A DNA stretch of 64,000 nucleotides from Chthoniobacteraceae bacterium (GTDB lineage Bacteria > Verrucomicrobiota > Verrucomicrobiia > Chthoniobacterales > Chthoniobacteraceae), in the NCBI GenBank assembly GCA_947476045.1, contig CANJNZ010000013.1, positions 1 to 64,000 of the forward strand, in the 5' to 3' direction. Position numbers and translations under genes: made by a program. The notes under the pieces were generated by a model. It saw nothing but the letters and a program-made list of their open reading frames with translations, did not search any database and had not been told where the DNA came from. Of this stretch, positions 29,679-39,625 are shown piece after piece. Every line of letters starts with the position of its first letter. The stretch's first letter is position 1.

Positions 29679-32630
29679 ATGAAATTAAAACCACATCAGC
29701 ACCGCTTTATTAAAAAACGGATTTGCGCGTGGCCGCTGTTCACGATGTTTGCGGTGAGCGCATCCGCAGCGAATGTTTCGTGGACGAGGGAGATGGATGC
29801 CGTGTGGAGCACGTGGGAAAACTGGGCGGGCGGTCTTCCGGTCACCACGGATTTATCGGTGTTTGATGCACGTGCAGCAGCGAATTTAAACACGACAGAC
29901 GCGGCAGAGATTTCGATGCAGGATTTGAAAATCGCGACGCAGACCGGGCTGATTACCATCGGCGGAGCAAACACTCTGACGCTCGGTGCCGGCGGCTTCA
30001 GCATGAACAACGACACGCTGGGACTGGCGATGGAGGCGGTGGTTGCGATTGCGGTGGAGCAGGCGCGAAACGAGGCGTCCATGCAGAAGCTGGCGGTGAA
30101 AGGCGGGGCGGTTGTAAATTTAAACAGGATCGGAATGGGCGATTTGACTTTAAGCGGCGCGAATATGTTCGCCGCGACGAAGGTGATTGAAGACGAACCA
30201 TTGAATGTGCCCGCGAGTTTGAAAAGAACGAAGGTGGGGAAATTAGCGTTCACGGAATTTGGTTTGATGAGCACTGGAGCGGTGCCGAGGACGAGTCCCA
30301 GACTGGAGCCGGTTAGATTCAACAACGTCAGCGGAGTGGCGCAGTCCGCGAGTCGTGAAGGGAGGCGCACGGTGAAAATCACCGTGCGCGGCGCTGGCAA
30401 AGCGGGATCGGTCGTGAGGCCGGCGGATTCGGGAGGAACGGGGGAGGATTTTCGTGCGGCATTAGAGTTGCCGCATGGCGCGGGGCCTTTGCTCGCGCAG
30501 ATTAGGGCCGTGGAAATGTCGCTCCGCGATACAGGATCAGGTAATACGGACGCACGTGATTTGGCTCTCGACGAGGGTAACATCGTAACGGCGGGCAATC
30601 AGAATTTCGGGCACCAATATGCGACATCGAGATTGACCCCTCAGGTTTCCCCCCCTGCATCGGGCCTGCTCTCCGTCAGTTTTACATTCGGCTACGGCTT
30701 TCGCATGGAAAACGCCAATGGCTCGGGTCCCGGGGCGATTTCAAATAACTGGAATCACGTGAACGCGTATCCGATGCCGAATACGACTCTTCAGTTTAAT
30801 GACATTCCACCGCCACCCGCCCCTGCACTTCATTCAGAGTCATACTTTTTAAATGGATCCAATCGGGGAAATAACACCTTCAGATTTGCAAACGGCCATA
30901 TGGTGAGAAACATCGGCTGGGACAAAAATAACCTAAACACCTTGCTCAGCGACGGCACGTTTCTCACAACGCCGATGACGTTCTCCTACGACGACCCTGC
31001 CACGATCGGTGCGTTTGCACATAATGGCAGCTACGGCTCCGGCCCCGTCATTGAAGCGGGAACAGCCACCCAGCCATACAACCAACGACAGCTTCGTTGG
31101 ACAGCATCAGGCGACAGCGGAGGCTCCATCTCGTATTTTGAATTCGGAAATATCCCAGTCGATCGTCTGGGCGGCCTATACTCAGTATATTTGCAAGGCT
31201 CCGGTTTCGTTGTTCCTCAACTCACGAATTTAACGTCACCTACACTCCGCCTGCAGACTCCGGGCAAGGCTGGCACTTTAATCCTCTCATATATCCAGTT
31301 CGTAGCCGTCCCTACTACCATTTACTGGACCGGCGCTTCCACCCCCGCTGACGCGCTGTGGAGCAACTCCAACAATCTTTCCACAGACTCGGCAGGTCTG
31401 TTGCCATTGACAGTTCCACTAGCTAACTTCCATAGCGTGGTTTTCAACGCTGCGATTGCGGTGAATTTTCAAAACACGACCCTGGGCTCGGATCAAACGA
31501 TCCAAGCACTGAAATTTGGAAGTAACGCCACGACCCCTGTCAGTATCGGCGGAAACAACACCCTGACGATAGTCCCCACCCTGCCCACGACAGGAGTCAC
31601 CGTTGAGACACTTTCCGCAAATCATACCATCAGCACAAAAATTGCTCTCGGGGCGGCGCAGACATGGACGGTGACGGATGCGAGTCAGATATTGAATGCA
31701 AGCAGCGTGATCAGCGGGGGTTTTGCTCTGACCAAGGCGGGCTTGGGCACGTTGGTTCTCACCAACAGTAATACCTACACCGGTGCGACAACGATCAACG
31801 CAGGCACGCTACAACTGGGCGACGGGGGCACCACCGGCGCGATTTCCAAGGACAGCAGCGTCGTCATCAGCGGGACCGGCACCCTAGCCATCAACCGTGG
31901 CAACACTATGACACAAGGCGTGGACTTCGGCCTGATCGATGGCAGCGGCAGATTCACCCAATCTGGGAATGGCACCACGATCCTCAATCTCCCCAACACC
32001 TACACCGGCCAGACGACGGTGAATGGAGGGGTGTTGCTCGTTACCGGTGTGGGTTCGATTTCCGGCAGCACAACCGTGGTGAATGGAGGCGGCACGCTCG
32101 GCGGGACTGGAACAACTGGGAGTGTGACAGTGAACGGCGGAGTGATTGCACCCGGCGATCCCAGCGCGCCCGGCGGCATTGGTGATATGACCGTCAACGG
32201 TAATGTCAGCTTCAGCGGAAGCTCCGCTCTGAACATTCAGTTTGATTACGACATACCTGCCAAAGACCTGCTTAATCTTAATGGAACCGGCATCCTCACA
32301 ATTTCCAGTGGAGCAGTGCTGAACTTCTCTGTGAGTGTGTCTGATGCGGTAGAGATCGCCACTCCCTATATCGGGACACCGCTGACGATCATCGACTATG
32401 CCGACGGCGGTTGGACGAGCACCGGACCCGGGAACAATATGTTTGCCGGGATGAATGACGATCAGACGTTTATAGCGCCCTCAGGATTTACCTACCTCAT
32501 TTCCTACGATGGTGCTGGCGGGGTATCAGAGGTGACATTGACCTTGGTATCGATCCCCGAACCCGGTGCTGCGGTGTCGCTGCTCGGTGGCCTCGGTCTG
32601 CTGCTCGGCGTTCGGCGGCGCAGGGAGTGA
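29679..32630 (+). CDS. Beta-strand-repeat (autotransporter-associated repeat) PEP-CTERM protein
   Basis: The 983-residue surface protein has a signal peptide (MKLKPHQH... to ASAAN), an N-terminal region of about 300 residues (ENWAGGLPVTTDLSVFD, ANTLTLGAGGFSM) shared with the neighbouring giant protein, a unique middle (about 310-540), and a C-terminal set of autotransporter-associated beta-strand repeats (TLVLTNSNTYTGATTINAGTLQLG; TYTGQTTVNGGVLLVTG) that form a right-handed beta helix. It ends with IPEPGAAVSLLGG, a hydrophobic segment and VRRRRE. There is no autotransporter barrel, so export is by Sec with exosortase sorting (family knowledge). It probably contributes to the extracellular matrix or polymer binding. 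Confidence 0.88.
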   Translation: MKLKPHQHRFIKKRICAWPLFTMFAVSASAANVSWTREMDAVWSTWENWAGGLPVTTDLSVFDARAAANLNTTDAAEISMQDLKIATQTGLITIGGANTLTLGAGGFSMNNDTLGLAMEAVVAIAVEQARNEASMQKLAVKGGAVVNLNRIGMGDLTLSGANMFAATKVIEDEPLNVPASLKRTKVGKLAFTEFGLMSTGAVPRTSPRLEPVRFNNVSGVAQSASREGRRTVKITVRGAGKAGSVVRPADSGGTGEDFRAALELPHGAGPLLAQIRAVEMSLRDTGSGNTDARDLALDEGNIVTAGNQNFGHQYATSRLTPQVSPPASGLLSVSFTFGYGFRMENANGSGPGAISNNWNHVNAYPMPNTTLQFNDIPPPPAPALHSESYFLNGSNRGNNTFRFANGHMVRNIGWDKNNLNTLLSDGTFLTTPMTFSYDDPATIGAFAHNGSYGSGPVIEAGTATQPYNQRQLRWTASGDSGGSISYFEFGNIPVDRLGGLYSVYLQGSGFVVPQLTNLTSPTLRLQTPGKAGTLILSYIQFVAVPTTIYWTGASTPADALWSNSNNLSTDSAGLLPLTVPLANFHSVVFNAAIAVNFQNTTLGSDQTIQALKFGSNATTPVSIGGNNTLTIVPTLPTTGVTVETLSANHTISTKIALGAAQTWTVTDASQILNASSVISGGFALTKAGLGTLVLTNSNTYTGATTINAGTLQLGDGGTTGAISKDSSVVISGTGTLAINRGNTMTQGVDFGLIDGSGRFTQSGNGTTILNLPNTYTGQTTVNGGVLLVTGVGSISGSTTVVNGGGTLGGTGTTGSVTVNGGVIAPGDPSAPGGIGDMTVNGNVSFSGSSALNIQFDYDIPAKDLLNLNGTGILTISSGAVLNFSVSVSDAVEIATPYIGTPLTIIDYADGGWTSTGPGNNMFAGMNDDQTFIAPSGFTYLISYDGAGGVSEVTLTLVSIPEPGAAVSLLGGLGLLLGVRRRRE

Positions 32631-32813
32631 TCAGCGGAGGCGCGCCGCAAATATGGACGGCGACATTCCTGTCGCGCCATTGAACCCCGCGTCAACTTTC
32701 TGAACTCGCTAATCCATCTGTAGATATCCAGTAATCGTGCTTGCGAATGTGCGAATATTTTTCGATGTTGTAGGGCCGAATTTCACGCGCCCTCTTCCAT
32801 CCCACTTCCCTCA
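32631..32813 (+). promoter_or_regulatory. Spacer with duplicated upstream region, copy B, and a short repeat motif
   Basis: Bases 32707-32813 repeat the region before copy A with 7 differences in 107. Just upstream, GTCAACTTTCTG at about 32689-32703 is also shared with the copy A spacer, where about 38 extra bases intervene. The motif GGCGACATTCCTGTCGC at 32659-32675 is identical to the core of the inverted repeat at 61200-61324. Confidence 0.6.
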
Positions 32814-35800
32814 ATGAAATTAAAACCACACCAGCACTCCTTTTCTAAAAAGAGGATTTGCGCATGGCCATTGGTGACGATGTTTGCGGTGAGCGCATCC
32901 GCAGCGAATGTTTCGTGGACGAGGGAGATGGATGCCGTGTGGAGCACCGGGGAAAATTGGGCGGGCGGTCTTCCGGTCACCACGGAATTGTCGGTTTATG
33001 ATGCATGCGCTGTGGCCAATTTGGACACAACAGGCGCGGCAGAGGTTTCAATGCAGGATTTGAAAATCGCGATGCAGACCGGGCTGATTACCGTCGGTGG
33101 AGCAAACACGCTGACGCTCGGTGCCGGCAGGTTCAGAATGAGCAACGACACGATGGGACTGGCGATGGAAGCGGTGGTAGCGAGCGCGGCGGAGCAGGCG
33201 CGTAATGAGGCCTCCATGCAGATGCTTGTGGTGAAAGGCGGAGCGGATGTGAATTTGAGCAGGATCGGAATGGGCGATTTGACTTTGAGCAACGCGAATA
33301 TGTTCGCCGCTACGAAGGTGATTGAAGATGAGCCACTGACTGTGCCCGTGAGTTTAAAAGAGATGAAGGCGGGGAAATTAGCGTTCACGGAATTTGGTTT
33401 GATGAGCGCTGGAGCGATACAGATGCTGGAGTCGGTGAAGTTTCGCGGAGACGCTGGTGTGGCGAGAGCCGCAAATCGTGGCGGCAGGAATACGGTAAAT
33501 GTTTCTATTCGTGGTGCACGTAACGAGGGATCAAAGGAGAAAATTGTGATCACCAGCGACAGCACTCCCCAGCTTGAGGCAGCGTTGAAGCTATCACATG
33601 GCACTGGGCCCATGTTTTTCGCTGGGGCTCACGAGACGTCGTCGCAAACCAAGGAATTGGTCTCCGTGAATGACGGCTCGCTGGGCAATATCACTGGGAC
33701 CAATACCAGCATCCAGCCGACCATTCGCGTCCCAAAATCTGCGCGCAATCTTGTCGCTGGTGCTGTTATAGGCAATCAGGGTCCGGACTATGCAACTTAC
33801 ATCGCGAGCACCAACCCGGTTGCTTGGTGGGGCATGAATGAATCCGACGGAACAACCACTGTTGACCTCTCCGGTGCATTTGGTGCGGCGAACAACCTGA
33901 CAGCAGGGGGGCTTTTTAATGGGACTGCAGTTTATCCAGGTGGTGTTCCTGACCCATTAGGCGCTCGAAACATCAATCTCAAATATGGCCCGACTGCCAT
34001 TATTAATCAGCCGGGTTATGTGAGGGGCACTTCCAATAGAGCGACATATTTTGCTGGTGGTGCCAATGTCGATCCAAACCCTACCGCTTCCGTAGCCTTC
34101 GGACATGCACCCGGCCCGGTTACCACTGGTAATATGGATGCCCCTAATAACGCTTACTTGGGTGCAATATATCATTACGATGGGCAGACTGGTTTTGCAG
34201 GATTATCTCTCGAAATCTGGGCGAAAACAAATGGGTCTACTAGCCAAGACTCTGAACGCTTTATCGGGAGCCGCGCTTGGGGATTCGGCTTTCAGGCTAA
34301 TGGCGGTTTTGGAGGCCTTCATTTCACCACTTTTGGCAAGCAGGACTACTTTGGTGCCGGTATGCCCACAGATAACGACTGGCATCAATTTGGTGTCTCG
34401 TGGACTGCAGCAACTGGAAATGTTGCTTTCTACATTGATGGTATTCAGACGAGCACATCAACCGGAGCGGTAAACATGCTTGCGATAAATCCATCTTCGA
34501 TAAACAACGCGATCACTGTTGGTGGACGCCCAAATGGCGGGCAGGCTTTCAAAGGGTGGATTGACGAGGCCGTGGTCTGGAATACTCCCCGCACCGCTGC
34601 GGATTTCAACGCCAGCTATCTTGCTGCACTGACTCCGCTGACCACGGCTTACTGGATCGGCGCGATAAGCGGAGTTTGGAATGCCAACGTTAAAAACTTC
34701 GCCTTCAATATCGAGGGGACGAATTACGCCAAAGTGCCGGTGTCCAGCATTACCGATGTGATTTTCAACGCTAACGTGGCGGCGAATTTCGGAAACACAA
34801 CGCTCGGGGTGGATACGACGATCAAATCGCTGACGTTTGCGGGCTACACGACTGCGTCGGTGGGCATCGGAGGGGGAAATACACTGACCATTGCGCCTGC
34901 AACAGACAGGACTGGTGTGACCGTGGAGTCGGGCTCCGGCACTCATACCCTCAGCACGAATGTGGCGCTGGGTGTAGCGCAGACATGGACGGTTAGCGAC
35001 GCCAGCCAGACCCTCAACATGAGCGGGGTGATCAGTGGTGCGTTTTCGTTGTTCAAGTCCGGAGCCGGCACGCTCGTGCTTGCGGGCAACAACATTAACA
35101 CCGGCGGAACAACCGTGGCGCAGGGGACGCTGGCTTTGGACTACACGACGGTTGGGAGTAAGTTGACAGACGCTGGTGTTTTGACCTTCGCAGGCGGAAC
35201 TGTGGATCTCAGAAACGGTGCCACCACGCATAACGAAGTGGTCGCCTCGACGACGATCTCCGGCGGCTTGAGCAACGTGACGCGTAGCAGCGGCACATCG
35301 GTGCTGCGCCTCAACACCATCACCCCCAGTTTGGGTGTGCTCAATTTCGGTGCCGATAACATCGCCGACACAGACAACACGAACTCCAACGGCATCCTCG
35401 GAGGCTGGGCCACAATGGGGCGCACGGACTGGGCGACGAACTCCACCAACGCAGCGGACGGCCCGATCACGGCTTACAGCGGCTACACGGACATCAATGT
35501 GCGCGGGGCGAGCACCATTGCCGACGGAGCGACAACGAATGTGCGACTGCTCGGCGACGGCACTAGTGGCAGCATCACACTCGGCAGCGTGAGCACGACG
35601 GTGAACACACTGCTGCAAAGCAACGCGAATTTTGCGGGAACAGTGGATACCGCGGGCAGCGCATTGGCGACGAACGGCATCATGATCGGCCTCGGTAAGC
35701 AGGCTCTGACCATCGGCGCGACCGCTGACAGTGGAATGTTGAAGTCAGCCACACCGGGCGGCGCGATTTTTCTGAACAACTTCAGCACGACCAACACACT

Positions 35801-38426
35801 GACGGTGAACGCGGTGATCGCCGATAATACTTCCGCATCGGGCCTCGGAACTGTGGGCGTGGTGATTTTAAACGGAACAAATACTTACACTGGCGCGACG
35901 ATAGTGGACTCGGGTGTGTTGAGCGTCCGCAATAGCGCGGGGCTCGGTGGCGTGGCGGGCGGCACCTCGGTGCAGTTTGGAGCGGCGCTGGAACTGCAGG
36001 GCGGTGCAGGCCTTTCCATCGGCGCTGAATCGCTGACGCTCAGCGGCACCGGCATCAACAGTGGAGGTGTGTTGCGCAGCATCAGCGGCAACAACACATG
36101 GACAGGAACAGTCACGCTCGCCGGTGATGTGCGAATTAACTCGGATGCCGGCAGCCTGACGCTGAACGCCGCCAGCAGCATCACCGCAATCGATCGGAAT
36201 CTGATTCTCGGCGGGGCTGGCAATGGCGCTGTCACGGGTTCGATTTCCACGGGCGCAGGCACACTGACCAAGGACGGCTCCGGCACTTGGACGCTTTCCG
36301 GAGCCAATACTTACACCTGCGAGACGAAGCTGAGCAACGGCACGCTGAGCGTTGGCGCGAATGTAAATTTAGGAAACGGCGGCGCGCTGATTTTTGACGG
36401 CGGCACTTTGAAATACACAGGTGCTAGCGACACCGCGAATCGAGTTCTCACAATCAACGCAGGAAAAATCGCGATCTTCGATATCACGCAGGCTGGTGCG
36501 AATCTGACAGTCACCGGAGCATCACCAGCGACGACTGGCGCGCTTACCAAAAATGGCCCAGGCACGCTCACTCTCACAGGAACACAGGGCTATACCGGCG
36601 CGACCAACGTGAACGGCGGCACTTTCTCCTTTGGAGGAGGCAGCACGCTGCCCACACTCGCATCGAGCGCCATCACCCTTTCCAACAACAGCAACGTGGC
36701 ATTCAACCATTCCGATACCGCCACCTATAGCAAGGCGATCACCGGCACCGGTTCTTTCACCAAGAGTGGAACAGGCACGCTGACATTGAACGTCGTGCAG
36801 AGCTACAGCGGAGCGACCTTCATCGATGGCGGAACATTGAAGCTGCATTCCGAGCCGTCGTATCGCTACTACAGGTTCTCCATTTACAGCCTCATCAATT
36901 CAGACCTGGCCCAGATGTCTGAACTGGCCTTCTATTCGAGCGGCACGAACAACGTCAACGGCACGCGTGTTTTCCCGACCACCGCTACAGGGGATGGAGG
37001 AAACTACGGTGACCAACTCATCCCCTCGCTTTCCGATAACAACCTAAACACCAAGTGCACTTACAATGGATTGCCCAGCAGCACCCAGTTTGGGCGCTAC
37101 ATAACGTTCGATTTCGGCGCGACCACAGTGCTTTCCGGTTACGACTGGAGCACTGCGAATGATCAGACACCCAATCGGAACCCGAATAATTTCACTCTGT
37201 TCGGCAGCAACGACGGCACCACTTTTACAGTGGTCAACGCCCAGACCAACGCAGGCAGCACACCCACCACTACTTTCACATGGGCTCCCGGCTGGGCTAC
37301 AGGACAGATCAGTAATCCCCTGCCAATTACGACCGATCTCACCATCTCCAGCACAGGAACTCTGGCGCTCGACGGTGTAAATCAGCAGGTCACTTCACTC
37401 AGCGGCGCGACCGGTGCCCGTGTGACCAACAGCGGGGCGACCGACAAAACCCTCACGATCAGCGGCACATCCATCACCAATTTCAGTGGTGTCATCAGCA
37501 ATGGCGCGACGAATAAAATCAATCTGCTGAAGGCTGGTAACGGCACGCAAATCCTCACGGGCACAAACACCTATACCGGCACAACGACAATCAACGCAGG
37601 CACGCTGCAACTCGGCAACGGCAGCACCACTGGCGCGATATCCAAGGACAGCAACGTTGTCGTCAACGGAACCGGCACCCTCGCCATCAACCGCTCCAAC
37701 ACTGCGACACAAGGCGTGGACTTCGGCCTGATCACCGGCACCGGCGGATTTACCCAGGCTGGAAGCGGCACCACCATCTTCAGCCTCGTCAATACCTACA
37801 CCGGCCAGACGACGGTGAATGGAGGAGTGTTGCTCGTCACCGGTGTGGGTTCGATTTCCGGCAGCGCAACCGTGGTGAATGGAGGCGGCACGCTCGGTGG
37901 CACTGGAACAACTGGGAGTGTAACAGTGAACGGCGGAGTCATTGCGCCCGGCGATCCCAGCGCACCCGGTGGCATTGGTGATATGACCGTCAACGGTAAC
38001 GTCAGCTTCAGCGGAAGCTCCGCTCTGAACATTCAGTTTGATTACGACATACCGGGCAAAGACCTTCTCAATCTCACGGGAACCGGCATTCTCACTATTT
38101 CCAGTGGTGCAGTGCTGAACTTGTCAGTGAGCGTGTCTGATGCGGTCACGATAGCTGCTCCCTATATTGGAACACCGTTGACGATCATCGACTATGCCGA
38201 CGGAGGTTGGACGAGCACAGGACCCGGCAACAATGTATTTGCCGGGATGAATGACGATCAGACGTTTATAGCGCCCTCAGGATTTACCTATCGGATATCC
38301 TACGATGGCACTGGCGGGGTTTCAGAGGTTACACTGACTTTGGAGGCGATCCCCGAACCCGGCGTGGCGGTGTCGCTGCTCGGTGGCCTCGGCCTGCTGC
38401 TCGGCGTCCGGCGGCGCAGGGCGTAA
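32814..38426 (+). CDS. Giant modular PEP-CTERM protein: LamG domain, beta-strand repeats and discoidin-like insert
   Basis: The 1870-residue surface protein has a signal peptide and N-terminal region nearly identical to its neighbour (5 changes in the first 60 residues), then a LamG domain (about 322-605) that matches the one encoded at 17552-18544, a long series of autotransporter-associated beta-strand repeats (about 610-1340; NTYTGATIVDSGVLSVRN, GTLTKDGSGTWTLSGANTYT), a discoidin-like domain (about 1342-1492; YRYYRFSIYSL, QFGRYITFDFGATT) inserted between repeats, further repeats, and IPEPGVAVSLLGG plus VRRRRA at the end. The last 280 residues are almost the same as in the neighbour. It looks built by duplication and domain insertion. 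A glycan-binding extracellular role is inferred. Confidence 0.88.
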   Translation: MKLKPHQHSFSKKRICAWPLVTMFAVSASAANVSWTREMDAVWSTGENWAGGLPVTTELSVYDACAVANLDTTGAAEVSMQDLKIAMQTGLITVGGANTLTLGAGRFRMSNDTMGLAMEAVVASAAEQARNEASMQMLVVKGGADVNLSRIGMGDLTLSNANMFAATKVIEDEPLTVPVSLKEMKAGKLAFTEFGLMSAGAIQMLESVKFRGDAGVARAANRGGRNTVNVSIRGARNEGSKEKIVITSDSTPQLEAALKLSHGTGPMFFAGAHETSSQTKELVSVNDGSLGNITGTNTSIQPTIRVPKSARNLVAGAVIGNQGPDYATYIASTNPVAWWGMNESDGTTTVDLSGAFGAANNLTAGGLFNGTAVYPGGVPDPLGARNINLKYGPTAIINQPGYVRGTSNRATYFAGGANVDPNPTASVAFGHAPGPVTTGNMDAPNNAYLGAIYHYDGQTGFAGLSLEIWAKTNGSTSQDSERFIGSRAWGFGFQANGGFGGLHFTTFGKQDYFGAGMPTDNDWHQFGVSWTAATGNVAFYIDGIQTSTSTGAVNMLAINPSSINNAITVGGRPNGGQAFKGWIDEAVVWNTPRTAADFNASYLAALTPLTTAYWIGAISGVWNANVKNFAFNIEGTNYAKVPVSSITDVIFNANVAANFGNTTLGVDTTIKSLTFAGYTTASVGIGGGNTLTIAPATDRTGVTVESGSGTHTLSTNVALGVAQTWTVSDASQTLNMSGVISGAFSLFKSGAGTLVLAGNNINTGGTTVAQGTLALDYTTVGSKLTDAGVLTFAGGTVDLRNGATTHNEVVASTTISGGLSNVTRSSGTSVLRLNTITPSLGVLNFGADNIADTDNTNSNGILGGWATMGRTDWATNSTNAADGPITAYSGYTDINVRGASTIADGATTNVRLLGDGTSGSITLGSVSTTVNTLLQSNANFAGTVDTAGSALATNGIMIGLGKQALTIGATADSGMLKSATPGGAIFLNNFSTTNTLTVNAVIADNTSASGLGTVGVVILNGTNTYTGATIVDSGVLSVRNSAGLGGVAGGTSVQFGAALELQGGAGLSIGAESLTLSGTGINSGGVLRSISGNNTWTGTVTLAGDVRINSDAGSLTLNAASSITAIDRNLILGGAGNGAVTGSISTGAGTLTKDGSGTWTLSGANTYTCETKLSNGTLSVGANVNLGNGGALIFDGGTLKYTGASDTANRVLTINAGKIAIFDITQAGANLTVTGASPATTGALTKNGPGTLTLTGTQGYTGATNVNGGTFSFGGGSTLPTLASSAITLSNNSNVAFNHSDTATYSKAITGTGSFTKSGTGTLTLNVVQSYSGATFIDGGTLKLHSEPSYRYYRFSIYSLINSDLAQMSELAFYSSGTNNVNGTRVFPTTATGDGGNYGDQLIPSLSDNNLNTKCTYNGLPSSTQFGRYITFDFGATTVLSGYDWSTANDQTPNRNPNNFTLFGSNDGTTFTVVNAQTNAGSTPTTTFTWAPGWATGQISNPLPITTDLTISSTGTLALDGVNQQVTSLSGATGARVTNSGATDKTLTISGTSITNFSGVISNGATNKINLLKAGNGTQILTGTNTYTGTTTINAGTLQLGNGSTTGAISKDSNVVVNGTGTLAINRSNTATQGVDFGLITGTGGFTQAGSGTTIFSLVNTYTGQTTVNGGVLLVTGVGSISGSATVVNGGGTLGGTGTTGSVTVNGGVIAPGDPSAPGGIGDMTVNGNVSFSGSSALNIQFDYDIPGKDLLNLTGTGILTISSGAVLNLSVSVSDAVTIAAPYIGTPLTIIDYADGGWTSTGPGNNVFAGMNDDQTFIAPSGFTYRISYDGTGGVSEVTLTLEAIPEPGVAVSLLGGLGLLLGVRRRRA

Positions 38427-38558
38427 TCAGCAAAGACGCCGCGCATTCAAAATAATTTTTCCGCCCATGGTATTGCGCCTGGCAGCAGTGTTTTCGAGGT
38501 AACCGGGATCGTAAAACGTTAGCCCGAAACCCTGATAAGCACAGGGGGGAAGGGGGAG

Positions 38559-38641
38559 TGGGCAGATCTGGATTCGAACCAGAGAAGGCGTAAGCCAGCG
38601 AATTTACAGTCCGCCCCGTTTGGCCACTTCGGTATCTACCC
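38559..38641 (-). tRNA. tRNA-Tyr(GTA)
   Basis: Read on the minus strand, the 83-base gene starts GGGTAGATACCGAAGTGG, has the anticodon GTA within the loop CTGTAAA, a long class II variable arm, a T-loop TTCGAAT and the matching acceptor 3' strand TCTGCCC. The acceptor pairs with one G-T wobble. CCA is not encoded, unlike in tRNA-Thr and tRNA-Trp here. Confidence 0.93.
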
Positions 38642-38726
38642 TTTATGTTTGGGGCGCGCCTTATACGCATCTCCCCGCTGGCACGCAAGGGGGTTGAATG
38701 TTTTTTTTCGCGGGGTGAAAATGATT

Positions 38727-38942
38727 GGCGCGTAGCGCCAGCGACAACGGTAGCCGTGTGCAATGAGCGAAGCGACGCAGCCCACGGAACCGACGCAGGT
38801 ATCCATGCACCGCGTAGGCGGTGCGACAGACGGTGGCGCGTGCATGGTCGCGCCGACTACGCGGCGCTTTGCGTTCTCCTTCCTTTCCGTGGGTTTAGCT
38901 GCGCTTCACCCACGGCTACTATAGTGGCTGGCGCTACGCGCC
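38727..38942 (-). repeat. ~215-bp palindromic-ended repeat, copy 1
   Basis: The element starts GGCGCGTAGCGCC and ends GGCGCTACGCGCC, so each end is palindromic and the two ends are inverted relative to each other. Read in reverse complement it aligns along its whole length with 56336-56549, including the inner segments CGTAGTCGGCGCGACC and TACGCGGTGCATGGAT. It encodes no plausible protein and lies between tRNA-Tyr and the cyclophilin gene. With the following spacer it fills 38642-38974. Confidence 0.85.
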
Positions 38943-38974
38943 ACGTGGCGGCCTGTCTGCAGGTTCCACGGCGG

Positions 38975-39625
38975 CTACCAAGGCCACAGTCTGCGCCAGA
39001 AGGGACGCTGGCCTTTTCCGGGTGGGACGGAGCCGGGCTTGGTCGCTACTGCGGGTGCGGGGAGTTTTTCGCGGGGGATGATTTTGATGTGGCGCACTTT
39101 GATGCGTTCGATGGGGTAGTCGTTGGTGTCGGTGGGTTTTTCGGAAATGAGGTTGAGCACGTCGAGGCCCTGAATGACGTTGCCGAAGACGGTGTATTGG
39201 CCGTCGAGCTGCGACTGCGGTGCGAGGCAGATGTAAAACTGGCTGCCGTTGCTGCGGCGCTGGGGGTTCACTTTGTCGCCGAGGCGGGCGGCGGCGACTG
39301 CGCCCTTGGTGTGCTTTGCGCGAATCTCGGCGGGAAGTGTATAGCCGGGGCCGCCTGTGCCGACTTTGTCGCGCGAGGATTTTTTGCTGAGTGGGTCGCC
39401 GGTCTGGACGATGCGTCCGGGGATGGCGCGGTGGATGGCGCAGCCGTTGTAGTAGCCGTCGTCGGCGAGTTTTTTGAAATTGGCGACGGTGGCGGGCGCG
39501 TCTTTTTCGCGGAGTTCGATGGCGACGTTGCGTTTCACGCCGTCCTCGAAGCGGAGTTCGATGAGGGCGACGTCGTCGGCGCGAATTGTGGCGGTGGCGA
39601 GGGCGAGCAGGATGAGTTTTTTCAT
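38975..39625 (-). CDS. Cyclophilin-type peptidyl-prolyl cis-trans isomerase, exported
   Basis: The 216-residue protein has a short signal peptide (MKKLILLALATATIRAD) and a cyclophilin domain (about 20-185): APATVANFKKLADDGYY, the catalytic Arg block IHRAIPGRIVQTGDP, NGSQFYICLAP and YTVFGNVIQGLDVL. It speeds folding at prolyl bonds in the periplasm. The C-terminus carries a Pro/Lys/Trp-rich extension ending in WRRLWPW. Its start overlaps the ygfZ stop by 4 bases (ATGA), so it is the last gene of a three-gene operon. Confidence 0.93.
   Translation of the reverse strand: MKKLILLALATATIRADDVALIELRFEDGVKRNVAIELREKDAPATVANFKKLADDGYYNGCAIHRAIPGRIVQTGDPLSKKSSRDKVGTGGPGYTLPAEIRAKHTKGAVAAARLGDKVNPQRRSNGSQFYICLAPQSQLDGQYTVFGNVIQGLDVLNLISEKPTDTNDYPIERIKVRHIKIIPREKLPAPAVATKPGSVPPGKGQRPFWRRLWPW

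Noticed and set aside
30000-38400. CRISPR-like array in the repeat-rich genes
   Set aside because: The repeats are protein-level beta-strand units of varying sequence and spacing inside open frames, not identical DNA repeats with unique spacers.
29679-38426. Classical type V autotransporters
   Set aside because: The repeats carry that name, but there is no C-terminal beta-barrel; the PEP-CTERM tails point to exosortase sorting.
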